Positions 1 to 6,205 of a DNA stretch of 12,113 nt are shown here, in pieces. The notes under the pieces were generated by a model. The model was not told the origin of the DNA. It made no database searches and was given only the letters and a program-made list of their open reading frames with translations. The DNA is taken from positions 1 to 12,113 of the forward strand of contig JALUKO010000137.1 of NCBI GenBank assembly GCA_027056525.1, read 5' to 3'. This stretch comes from Helicobacteraceae bacterium (GTDB taxonomy: Bacteria; Campylobacterota; Campylobacteria; Campylobacterales; Sulfurimonadaceae). The position numbers and the translations under genes were made by a program. Numbering within the stretch: the stretch's first letter is position 1; every line of letters starts with the position of its first letter.

Positions 1-122
1 GGTTTGATATTTTTTAATGATATATCTAAAACAACATCCGGAGAAGAACTCTCATTATCATAAGCTTCTTCCATCTCTCCAAGTAGTGCGTCTAAACCTC
101 TTCCTAATGCTTGTGACTTCAT
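1..122 (-). CDS. parB: ParB-type chromosome partitioning protein, N-terminal fragment (cut by window start)
   Basis: Only about the first 40 residues are in the window, beginning MKSQALGRGLDALLGE. The pattern K-x-x-x-L-G-R-G-L-D-A-L-L-G is the characteristic N-terminal ParA-interacting segment of chromosomal ParB/Spo0J proteins; it stimulates the ParA ATPase. It is followed by an acidic Ser-rich linker and then VVLDISLKNIK, the start of the ParB/sulfiredoxin-like (CTPase) domain, which usually begins 'I..i.i..I.PN'. The start codon shares one base with the parA stop (TAATG), so translation is probably coupled to parA. The protein binds parS sites near the origin; no parS copy was recognised in this window. 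The CTPase motif and the helix-turn-helix lie outside the window. Identity is secure from the N-terminal motif together with the adjacent parA. Confidence 0.93.
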   Translation of the reverse strand, partial: MKSQALGRGLDALLGEMEEAYDNESSSPDVVLDISLKNIK

Positions 123-904
123 TATTTTATAATCGCCTGTGCTAAATTTTGGTATGCAATAGAACCACTCGATTTTACATCGTAAAGAATTGCGGGTTTT
201 CCAAACGATGGTGATTCTGCCAGTTTTACATTTCTTGGTACCACTATGAACTTTTCCTCTTCATCTCTAAAAAGCTTCCCTTTAAAGTGTTGACGAAGAT
301 CTGCAAAAACCTGTTTTGACAGGTTGTTTTGAGAAGAGAACATTGTTGGTAAAAAACCTTTTATACTAAGTTTTGGATTGATCGACTTTCTTACCAGTTT
401 CACTGTGTTAAGAAGTTGTGCCAAACCTTCAAGAGCAAAAAACTCACACTGAATAGGGATGATGACAGAATTGGATGCAGAAAGTGCATTGATGGTCATA
501 GGTCCAAGTGCCGGAGGAGAATCTATAATGATATAATCATAATCTTTTTTGACATTTGCTATTGCCTTTTTAAGTACAAGCTCACGACCTTTTGCATTGT
601 CCGTATCATAGTACTCTTTTTCGATACCTACAAGACCGATATTTGAAGGCGCAAGGTGAAGTGTTGGCAGGTCAGACTTTAAAATAATATCTTTAAGTTT
701 TTTTGTACCGATAAGCACATGATAGATGTTAAACTCATAATCATTTCTATGAAAACCAAGGGATGTCGTAGCATTTGCTTGAGGATCAGAGTCAATCAAA
801 AGAACTTTTTTTTCTGCAACCGCCAAAGAAGCAGCTAAATTTACGGCAGTTGTTGTTTTTCCAACACCACCCTTTTGATTTGCTATTACTATTACTTCGC
901 TCAT
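122..904 (-). CDS. parA: ParA/Soj chromosome-partitioning ATPase
   Basis: A 260-residue Soj-type ParA, the usual length for the chromosomal (type Ia, no HTH) class. The deviant Walker A motif KGGVGKTT is at residues 11-18, with the signature lysine (K11) and the catalytic lysine (K16). The A' motif LLIDSDPQAN is at about 35-44 and Walker B YIIID at 124-128, followed by SPPALG. The conserved C-terminal block PRNVKLAESPSFGKP is at 223-237. ParA dimerises on ATP, binds the nucleoid non-specifically and is released by ParB, which moves the origin region. The start overlaps the birA stop by four bases (ATGA), and its stop overlaps the parB start. No separate promoter could be seen, so it is inferred to be transcribed with the obg-proB-fmt-birA run. 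Nothing in it looks degenerate. Confidence 0.97.
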   Translation of the reverse strand: MSEVIVIANQKGGVGKTTTAVNLAASLAVAEKKVLLIDSDPQANATTSLGFHRNDYEFNIYHVLIGTKKLKDIILKSDLPTLHLAPSNIGLVGIEKEYYDTDNAKGRELVLKKAIANVKKDYDYIIIDSPPALGPMTINALSASNSVIIPIQCEFFALEGLAQLLNTVKLVRKSINPKLSIKGFLPTMFSSQNNLSKQVFADLRQHFKGKLFRDEEEKFIVVPRNVKLAESPSFGKPAILYDVKSSGSIAYQNLAQAIIK

Positions 905-1536
905 CTTAAACTAAATATCCTCTCGCCATTACTTGTAATGGAACCATCACTGTTTAATGCAGCACCATCTAATGAAATTCTTAAACTATTGTTATGTGTG
1001 AAAAACTTTTGACTTCGGTAAAATTCTAACCTATATTTACTAAAAACTTGCTTCCATAAAAACTTTTTTTCAAGCTTTTTAAAATATTTTCTCAGAAGTT
1101 CCTCTTTTGAAATTTCTATATCTAATTTTGCAAAACCTTTTGGGGCATTTAGCAGATTTAACCCAACACCGCAAATAAGCACATTTTTACTCACCGTAGT
1201 GATCATACCGCCTATTTTAAGGTCATCTACATAAAAATCATTAGGCCATTTAAGCCAGGCACTCGACCCAAATTCGTTCAATGTTTCTTTGAGTAGGTAA
1301 GCAAAATAGATCGAAGAGGACTCTAGCTTAAGATCACTTGGCAACGCTTCAGAAGCAATAGCAAAGGATAAAAAAAGGTTTCCCTTACACCCTTGCCAAG
1401 TGTTGCCTCTACTTCCAACTCCTGCAGTTTGCATATTGGCAACCACAGCCAACGGGGGCACTGCCTTTTTTTCCCGAAGTAGCTCTTTGAGATATATCTG
1501 TGTGGAGTCTATACTCTCAAGATAAGATATCTGCAA
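901..1536 (-). CDS. birA: Biotin-[acetyl-CoA-carboxylase] ligase, catalytic-domain-only BirA
   Basis: A 211-residue group I biotin protein ligase. It forms biotinoyl-AMP and transfers biotin to the lysine of the AccB carrier domain. Visible motifs are ST-Q at 11-13 (biotin pocket), the biotin/AMP loop GVGSRGNTW at 39-47, KWPND at 96-100, KIGG at 107-110 with the catalytic-type lysine, and GVGLNLLN at 123-130. A short C-terminal SH3-like segment (about 186-211, ISLDGAALNSDGSI) closes the protein. There is no N-terminal winged helix, so it should not repress biotin genes. The start is a TTG at 1536-1534: a stop lies a few codons upstream in frame, the next Met is residue 35 inside the domain, and an AAGAGAG (1549-1543) sits 6 nt upstream. 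The first 20 nt overlap the end of fmt in another frame. Confidence 0.93.
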   Translation of the reverse strand: MQISYLESIDSTQIYLKELLREKKAVPPLAVVANMQTAGVGSRGNTWQGCKGNLFLSFAIASEALPSDLKLESSSIYFAYLLKETLNEFGSSAWLKWPNDFYVDDLKIGGMITTVSKNVLICGVGLNLLNAPKGFAKLDIEISKEELLRKYFKKLEKKFLWKQVFSKYRLEFYRSQKFFTHNNSLRISLDGAALNSDGSITSNGERIFSLR

Positions 1537-2425
1537 CAGAAACTCTCTTGCCGTTTATATAAGAAAGAACATCCATCTCTTTTTTTGAAGCTGGCTGAAC
1601 CTTACATATTCGCACACTGCCTTGCGCACAGCCAACAACAATACCCTCTTCATCTATCTCTAAAATTTCTCCGGGTACATTGGTACTTTTTATATCTTCA
1701 AGAGCCATGTTCTTCAACTTCAGTCCACTCTCAAGATATACACCGGGCCACGGAGTAAATGCTCTGTATTTGTTGAAAAGGGTAAGCGCATTATCAAAAA
1801 TAACTTCACCATCTTTTTTCGTGATCTTTTTGCAGTGTGATGCTTTGGACTCATCTTGTTGTTGTGGTGTATAAGCGCTAAAGTTTTTTAAAACATCTAC
1901 TGTTAACTCAGAAGCGACCTCTGTAAGTCTCTCAAACAAAGAACTCACCATCTCATCATCACCCACTTCTATGGTTTGAACCTTAATGATATCTCCCGTA
2001 TCAAGACCCTCATCCATAAGCATAGCCGTTACACCCGTTTTTGTATCACCGTTGAGAAGCGTTTGTTGAATCGGGCTGGCACCTCGATATGCCGGCAATA
2101 TAGAAGCGTGAAGGTTAATACATGGAGCATGTTGTAATATCTCTTTTGGAAGTATCTGTCCATAGGCAGCAACAACTATATAATCACACTCTATTGTTAG
2201 AAGTTTAGCAACAACATCCTCATCACGAAGCCTGTTTGGCTGATATACTGCTATATTATGCTTCTGAGCAAGTGTTTTTACAGGTGGCGGCGTCATAATT
2301 TTTTTTCTGCCCACAGGTTTGTCCGGCTGTGTATAAACACCAACCACTTCAATATCTTTACTTTCTAAAAGAGTCTGCAATATCTTTTGTGCATACTCCG
2401 GTGTGCCCATAAAAATAACACGCAT
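1517..2425 (-). CDS. fmt: Methionyl-tRNA formyltransferase
   Basis: A 302-residue enzyme that formylates Met-tRNAfMet with 10-formyltetrahydrofolate, allowing bacterial translation initiation. The N-terminal formyltransferase fold starts MRVIFMGTPEYA. QPDKPVGR at 33-40 is part of the tRNA/substrate region. INLHASILPAYRGASPIQ (103-120) carries the catalytic Asn104 and His106, and GLDTGDI (140-146) carries the catalytic Asp142. The C-terminal tRNA-binding OB domain spans about 205-302, with YRAFTPWPGVY at 220-230. An in-frame GTG (2428) precedes the ATG, but the Shine-Dalgarno sequence is 5 nt from the ATG and only 2 nt from the GTG, and family members begin MRVIFMGTP, so the ATG at 2425 is chosen. 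It overlaps the proB stop by one base (TGATG). Confidence 0.97.
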   Translation of the reverse strand: MRVIFMGTPEYAQKILQTLLESKDIEVVGVYTQPDKPVGRKKIMTPPPVKTLAQKHNIAVYQPNRLRDEDVVAKLLTIECDYIVVAAYGQILPKEILQHAPCINLHASILPAYRGASPIQQTLLNGDTKTGVTAMLMDEGLDTGDIIKVQTIEVGDDEMVSSLFERLTEVASELTVDVLKNFSAYTPQQQDESKASHCKKITKKDGEVIFDNALTLFNKYRAFTPWPGVYLESGLKLKNMALEDIKSTNVPGEILEIDEEGIVVGCAQGSVRICKVQPASKKEMDVLSYINGKRVSVADILS

Positions 2426-3192
2426 CACTTCTCCTTACTTGTAAAAAGTGTACCGCCCTTGTGTTCACCTTTGAGCATAAAACTCTTTACATCACTTAGA
2501 TCAAAGCCACTAGAGAGGAACATATTTATGTTTGCATCCAAAAGATATGCCGCGGCTTTAAGTTTTGTCACAATACCGCCGGTTGCAAATACTCCATGTG
2601 GCGTTGCCTCTTTTTGAAGCTCTTTTGCATCAATATGATGTACTACTTTTACAATCTTTGCTTCTGGATTATGGTGAGGATCACTATCATAGTACGCATC
2701 AATATCTGAGAGTATGATCAAAATATCTGAAGCGGTATTTTTTGCAATGTATGCCGATAGTTGATCATTGTCTCCCACGATCAGCTCATCTGTTGCCGTT
2801 GCATCATTCTCGTTGACTATTGGAAGTACTCCGTTAGATAAAAGTGTATCTACCGTATCTTTTACTTTTTGTATATCATCTTTTTTGCTCAGGTTTGCTG
2901 CCGTTACCAACACCTGGGAAATAAGGATATCGTGTTTGTCGAATTTTCTGGCATATTTTTTCATCAAAACTGGCTGACCTATCGAAGCCAGTGCCTGTTT
3001 GTTGCGTATGAGAGCTCTATCGAGTTTGAGTTTTGTATACCCGGCAGCTACCGCTCCAGAAGAAACCAAAATCACTTCATTGTTCTTTTGCAACTCTGCT
3101 AAAAAATCAACCAAAGCACTCATTCTTTTGAGTGCAATATCACCCTCTTGGGTTAATACGGCACTTCCAACTTTGACAACTATGCGTTTCAT
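2425..3192 (-). CDS. proB: Glutamate 5-kinase, short form without PUA domain
   Basis: A 255-residue amino-acid kinase that phosphorylates L-glutamate to gamma-glutamyl phosphate, the first step of proline synthesis. Visible motifs are VVKVGSAVL at 5-13 (phosphate-binding lysine K7), VSSGAVAAG at 43-51, NEND at 127-130 (glutamate binding), VGDNDQLSA at 139-147, LSDIDAYYDSDP at 161-172 and TGGIVTKLKAA at 204-214. The E. coli enzyme is about 365 residues because of a C-terminal PUA domain. That domain is absent here, as in other Campylobacterota, and the ORF ends naturally at a TGA that overlaps fmt. ProA, its usual partner, is not in the window. It starts 12 nt after the obg stop, so co-transcription with obg is likely. 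Feedback inhibition by proline cannot be judged from sequence. Confidence 0.95.
   Translation of the reverse strand: MKRIVVKVGSAVLTQEGDIALKRMSALVDFLAELQKNNEVILVSSGAVAAGYTKLKLDRALIRNKQALASIGQPVLMKKYARKFDKHDILISQVLVTAANLSKKDDIQKVKDTVDTLLSNGVLPIVNENDATATDELIVGDNDQLSAYIAKNTASDILIILSDIDAYYDSDPHHNPEAKIVKVVHHIDAKELQKEATPHGVFATGGIVTKLKAAAYLLDANINMFLSSGFDLSDVKSFMLKGEHKGGTLFTSKEK
2431..2436 (-). promoter_or_regulatory. Shine-Dalgarno site of fmt
   Basis: AAGGAG on the minus strand lies inside the last codons of proB, 5 nt before the ATG at 2425. It decides the fmt start in favour of this ATG over the in-frame GTG one codon upstream. It also allows fmt to initiate independently despite the overlap with proB. 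Confidence 0.75.
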
Positions 3193-3204
3193 CCATATAC
3201 CTAA

Positions 3205-4311
3205 TTAGTAAGTTTTTCTATCTGATTGCACCAAGTTAAAAAGTGCATACTTTAAAGGTTCTATATTTTTTGAAGTAGCCGATGAGATAGGCACGACAAG
3301 ATATGGTTTTTCTCTGTCATATCCCAGTGTTTCATCTGCACTTTCTTGAATAAAATAAGGGATACTCTCATCAAAATCAAATGCACTTTTTTCATTTGCC
3401 TCTAAACCTAAAAGCTCTAAAAAGCTTTGAACCAATTCTGCAAGCTCTTCAGGTGGGACAATATCCGCACGCGTAAGTGCTATGGCATATTTATTTTGAG
3501 CCATTTTTTCAGAAAAAGAAGATATCTCATCCTGTAAGGTCTCTATCTGCTCTTTTAAGTCTCTGTAGGATGCCAAGTCAACCATATATAAAAGTGTTTT
3601 TGTTCTCTCTATATGTCTTAAAAACTTGATCCCCAAACCTTTACCCTCATGAGCTCCACCGATAATACCCGGTATATCTGCCATGATAAAGGATTCAAAG
3701 TCACCAATATTCACCTGACCAAGCTTTGGAGTGAGTGTTGTAAACTCATAGTTTGCGATCTCCGGACGAGCATTAGATACAGTTGAGATCAAAGTTGACT
3801 TGCCAACATTTGGAAAACCTACAAGCCCAACATCGGCAATGAGCTTCAAATCAAGCTTGATATGTCGTGTTTCACCTTTTTCACCCGGTTGTGCATATGT
3901 AGGTCTTTGGTTGGTTGCTGATTTAAAGTGCGTGTTACCAAGTCCACCTTTTCCACCTTGAAGAAACTTTTCCTCTTGACCATGTTTGAGCATATCAAAA
4001 AGAACCTCTCCAGTTTGCATATCAATGATCTGTGTTCCCGGAGGAACAATGATCACTTTTTTTGCACCCGATTTTCCGGTCATGTTAGAACCCTCGCCGG
4101 GTTTGCCGCCTTCAGCTTTTATGTGCATTTTTCTTTGAAAATGGGAAAGTGTATGGGTATTGTTGTCACATCTAAACCAGACATCACCGCCTTTTCCGCC
4201 GTCACCGCCATTTGGACCACCATTGAGTACAAATTTTTCACGGCGAAAAGCAACACAGCCCTGTCCACCTTTTCCTGAACTTACCGTTAATTCAACGCTA
4301 TCTGTGAACAT
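3205..4311 (-). CDS. obg: Obg/CgtA family GTPase
   Basis: A 368-residue ribosome-associated GTPase involved in late 50S assembly and stress or growth control. The glycine-rich OBG domain spans about 1-157, with many GG turns such as GGPNGGDGGKGGDVWF (31-46). The GTPase domain follows, with G1 GFPNVGKST at 165-173, G2 FTTLTP at 190-195 (with T191/T192) and G3 DIPGII at 212-217. The G4 position carries TRAD (280-283) rather than canonical NKxD, and G5 is SSA at 343-345. There is no long OCT domain, the C-terminus stopping soon after G5. AAGGAAA lies just upstream of the ATG. A terminator and a candidate promoter precede it, and proB follows 12 nt later. The family assignment is certain; the G4 variant is discussed as a finding. 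Confidence 0.97.
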   Translation of the reverse strand: MFTDSVELTVSSGKGGQGCVAFRREKFVLNGGPNGGDGGKGGDVWFRCDNNTHTLSHFQRKMHIKAEGGKPGEGSNMTGKSGAKKVIIVPPGTQIIDMQTGEVLFDMLKHGQEEKFLQGGKGGLGNTHFKSATNQRPTYAQPGEKGETRHIKLDLKLIADVGLVGFPNVGKSTLISTVSNARPEIANYEFTTLTPKLGQVNIGDFESFIMADIPGIIGGAHEGKGLGIKFLRHIERTKTLLYMVDLASYRDLKEQIETLQDEISSFSEKMAQNKYAIALTRADIVPPEELAELVQSFLELLGLEANEKSAFDFDESIPYFIQESADETLGYDREKPYLVVPISSATSKNIEPLKYALFNLVQSDRKTY

Positions 4312-4369
4312 TGTCTTTCCTTATTTTTTAAAAACTTAAAAATTCACTGTTAACAATAAAAAGTAAATT

Positions 4370-4398
4370 ATTAAATATTTAGTAGCAGAACTTCTCAA
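4370..4398 (-). promoter_or_regulatory. Candidate sigma70 promoter for obg-proB-fmt-birA-parAB
   Basis: On the minus strand, TTGAGA (4398-4393) is followed after exactly 17 nt by TTTAAT (4375-4370). Each hexamer is one mismatch from consensus. This predicts a start near 4363 and an untranslated leader of about 50 nt before obg. It lies just after the rpmA terminator, where a new promoter would be expected. A 6-bp hairpin (GAACTT/AAGTTC, 4388-4403) overlaps the -35 box. In such AT-rich DNA chance matches are common, so this is only a candidate. Confidence 0.45.
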
Positions 4399-4410
4399 AG
4401 TTCCAAATTG

Positions 4411-4444
4411 AAAGAAAAATATTTGAGCGCATGCTCAAATATTT
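4411..4444 (-). terminator. Intrinsic terminator after rpmA
   Basis: A perfect 12-bp inverted repeat, AAATATTTGAGC and GCTCAAATATTT, with a 4-nt loop GCAT, occupies 4417-4444. It begins 6 nt after the rpmA stop. On the minus strand the stem runs straight into a T-rich tract (TTTTTCTTT), as in a rho-independent terminator. The stem is perfect but AT-rich at its base, so termination may be partial and allow some readthrough into obg. Confidence 0.8.
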
Positions 4445-4450
4445 GTAGAA

Positions 4451-4708
4451 TTATGCAGCAGGTACGATCGAAACTTGTTGACGTTTTTTATCTTTACGCT
4501 CAAAAGCAACAACACCATCAACAAGTGCAAATAGAGTATGATCTTTACCCATACCAACATTTTTACCTGGGTGAACTTTTGTCCCTCTTTGACGGATAAT
4601 AATGTTACCGGCTACTACAGCTTCTCCACCGAATTTCTTAACACCAAGTCTTCTACCAGCTGAGTCACGATTATTCTGTGTACTACCTTGACCTTTCTTA
4701 TGTGCCAT
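4451..4708 (-). CDS. rpmA: 50S ribosomal protein L27
   Basis: An 85-residue protein of normal length. It starts MAHKKGQGSTQNNRDSAGRR with the conserved flexible N-terminal tail that reaches the peptidyl-transferase centre, followed by LGVKKFGGEAV and the family hallmark IIIRQRGTKVHPG (36-48), then VGMGKDHTLFAL. There is no N-terminal cleavage extension of the Firmicute type: the protein begins directly with MAHKK. AAGGAGA, 6 nt before the ATG, is a strong ribosome binding site. It follows rplU by 26 nt, the universal rplU-rpmA pairing, and is ended by the terminator just downstream. Confidence 0.99.
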   Translation of the reverse strand: MAHKKGQGSTQNNRDSAGRRLGVKKFGGEAVVAGNIIIRQRGTKVHPGKNVGMGKDHTLFALVDGVVAFERKDKKRQQVSIVPAA

Positions 4709-4734
4709 CTCAAATCTCCTTAGTTAGTTTAAGC

Positions 4735-5043
4735 TTACGCTGCTATTTTCGTGATACGAACACGAGTGAAATCTCTTCTGAAACCTCTTTTAACTTTACT
4801 ATCTTTACGACGACGTTTCTTGAAAATTACAACTTTCTTGTCACGACCCTCGTTGATAACTTCAGCAGTTACAACAGCACCATCTACATATGGAGCTCCC
4901 ATTTTAAGTTCACCAGCATTTACTGCTAAAACTTCTTTGATTTCGATAGTTGCTTTTGGCTCTAGAGACATTTTATCTAGTGAAAGAATATCACCCTCTT
5001 GAACTTTATACTGCTTACCACCGTTTTTAATAATTGCGTACAT
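4735..5043 (-). CDS. rplU: 50S ribosomal protein L21
   Basis: A 102-residue 23S rRNA-binding protein. It begins MYAIIKNGGKQYKVQEGD, the L21 signature (Y-A-I-I-x-x-G-G-K-Q-Y-x-V), and ends with the basic segment KKRRRKDSKVKRGFRRDFTRVRIT (75-98), matching the conserved RNA-binding C-terminus 'K-R-R-K-x-x-x-x-x-x-G-x-R-x-x-x-T-x-V-x-I'. An AAGGA lies 6 nt before the ATG. The gene is first in the rplU-rpmA unit and has its own well-formed -10 box about 90 nt upstream. Confidence 0.99.
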   Translation of the reverse strand: MYAIIKNGGKQYKVQEGDILSLDKMSLEPKATIEIKEVLAVNAGELKMGAPYVDGAVVTAEVINEGRDKKVVIFKKRRRKDSKVKRGFRRDFTRVRITKIAA

Positions 5044-5124
5044 CTACAGTCCTTAAATCTTTAATACTTCATACCCGAAACAGACATAATATCATACATT
5101 CACAGGTTTTTTTTCTACAAAAAG
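5044..5124 (-). other. rplU 5' leader
   Basis: If transcription starts about 7 nt after the TATAAT box, the rplU mRNA carries a leader of roughly 80 nt, longer than needed for a ribosome site. It contains a repeated GTATGA (near 5097-5092 and 5072-5067) and a second weak -10-like TATGAT (5096-5091). I could not draw a convincing stable hairpin. It may be a leader for ribosomal-protein feedback or simply space for a second promoter. Confidence 0.3.
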
Positions 5125-5130
5125 TGCGGA

Positions 5131-5136
5131 ATTATA
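5131..5136 (-). promoter_or_regulatory. -10 box of the rplU-rpmA promoter
   Basis: The minus strand reads GTTTGGGTATAATTCC, with a perfect TATAAT at 5136-5131. No good -35 hexamer is present at 16-18 nt; upstream is AT-rich DNA, which is normal for the housekeeping sigma factor of Campylobacterota, where a TATAAT-type -10 box dominates. It is placed in the gap between lpxR and rplU, facing rplU. Confidence 0.75.
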
Positions 5137-5199
5137 CCCAAACAAGCTTTAAGTTTTATTTAATCAAGATCTAATTCTATCAATACCTTATTCCAATGT

Positions 5200-6192
5200 T
5201 TAAAAAGTATAGGAGTACATAAAACCGCCAAAGATATCGGGGTTATCCTGCTGATAAGTATATTGTGATTGTGATTGATAAAAATAGGAAACTTTGTGTG
5301 CATCATAAAAGATATCGATACCCATATATACAGAAGCATTTAAAATTTTTTTATCAGTATTATAGCCCCTGTTTTTGGCTTCATCCAAGATGTGCGAATA
5401 GATAAGCGCTTCACCATTGAGTCCTATACTGTAGGACCAGCCAAAACCTTTATGCTTTGTTGTCAATTGCAGAAGTGTCGCTTCCTCCCTAAGATAAGGA
5501 TAATGAACATTGAAATTTTTCACATAATTCTTCCCTATACGAAACATTGTTCCACTAAACAGATCTGTAGTAAAATTTCCAATCTGTGCACCATAATGGT
5601 TAAACCAATCCATAGAAAAACCGTTGAAATCTGACTGCCATGTTATCTCTCCGTGTCTAAAGAGGGTATTGATAACAACTTTACTCCCCAGTTGCGTCTT
5701 CCACCCTTTTGAGCTGTCATTGCCTATAATAGAGTGAAAAGCATTTTGAACCAGACCAGCACCCGATTCTTTACCCACCACTCCCAGTTCTGCTCTTGAT
5801 TCAAAGAAGTTCGTAGATGTCCACTCAAAAAGATACACTCCAACCGCCAGATAACCGGCATAAGGGATGTCATTGTATTGAGGATAATTCACCTTTGTGT
5901 TGATCGGTGTTGCAATGATCTGACTAATACTTGCTCCTGCATTGTAGCGTTTGGTTTTTTGAATTTCTTTAAAAGGAATACAATTAACAAGCCCCACCAC
6001 AGCATTGCTGTAAGCACTTATATGCGTAGTATCCTTACCTGAGAAAGTATCATCAAGCCAACTAATGGCAATACCGTTGGTAAAGTGCTGATCAGATCCT
6101 GCAAAGAAGTCATTATACATCTGAAATGAGAACTGCTCTGCACTCATACTCGATGCTATTAATAACAAAGATAGGCTTTTGAAATATTTCAT
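5200..6192 (-). CDS. lpxR: Outer-membrane lipid A 3'-O-deacylase, LpxR family (DUF2219)
   Basis: A 330-residue beta-barrel enzyme, typical of LpxR, which removes the 3'-acyloxyacyl chain of lipid A at the outer membrane. A signal peptide (MKYFKSLSLLLIASSMSA, cut before about E19) and a final aromatic residue (YSYTF) fit an outer-membrane barrel. Family motifs are MYNDFF (25-30, with catalytic-site N27/D28), D34, HFTNGIAISW (36-45), NDIPYAGYLAVG (107-118) and GLVQNAFHSIIG (146-157, with the catalytic-type His153), followed by GWKTQLG (163-169). The order and spacing match Salmonella and Helicobacter LpxR. It starts 13 nt after the RND pump stop, with only a weak Shine-Dalgarno sequence, so it is probably translated from the efflux operon mRNA. 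No terminator was seen after it. Regulation by the upstream TetR protein is inferred from position. Confidence 0.9.
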   Translation of the reverse strand: MKYFKSLSLLLIASSMSAEQFSFQMYNDFFAGSDQHFTNGIAISWLDDTFSGKDTTHISAYSNAVVGLVNCIPFKEIQKTKRYNAGASISQIIATPINTKVNYPQYNDIPYAGYLAVGVYLFEWTSTNFFESRAELGVVGKESGAGLVQNAFHSIIGNDSSKGWKTQLGSKVVINTLFRHGEITWQSDFNGFSMDWFNHYGAQIGNFTTDLFSGTMFRIGKNYVKNFNVHYPYLREEATLLQLTTKHKGFGWSYSIGLNGEALIYSHILDEAKNRGYNTDKKILNASVYMGIDIFYDAHKVSYFYQSQSQYTYQQDNPDIFGGFMYSYTF

Positions 6193-6205
6193 AAAGCCAT
6201 TCTAA

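Noticed and set aside
1..904. A plasmid or mobile origin for the parAB genes.
   Set aside because: The ParA is the chromosomal Soj type and the genes are embedded in a housekeeping operon, with no replication initiator or mobility gene nearby.
2426..2428. GTG one codon upstream as the fmt start.
   Set aside because: The Shine-Dalgarno sequence would be only 2 nt away, and family members begin at the following Met.
2425..3192. proB as a truncated pseudogene because the PUA domain is missing.
   Set aside because: All kinase motifs are intact, the stop is in a tight overlap with fmt, and short ProB forms are usual in this phylum.
3928..4278. A 116-codon plus-strand open frame opposite obg.
   Set aside because: It mirrors the Gly-rich Obg coding region and has no recognisable domain or ribosome site; a shadow frame.
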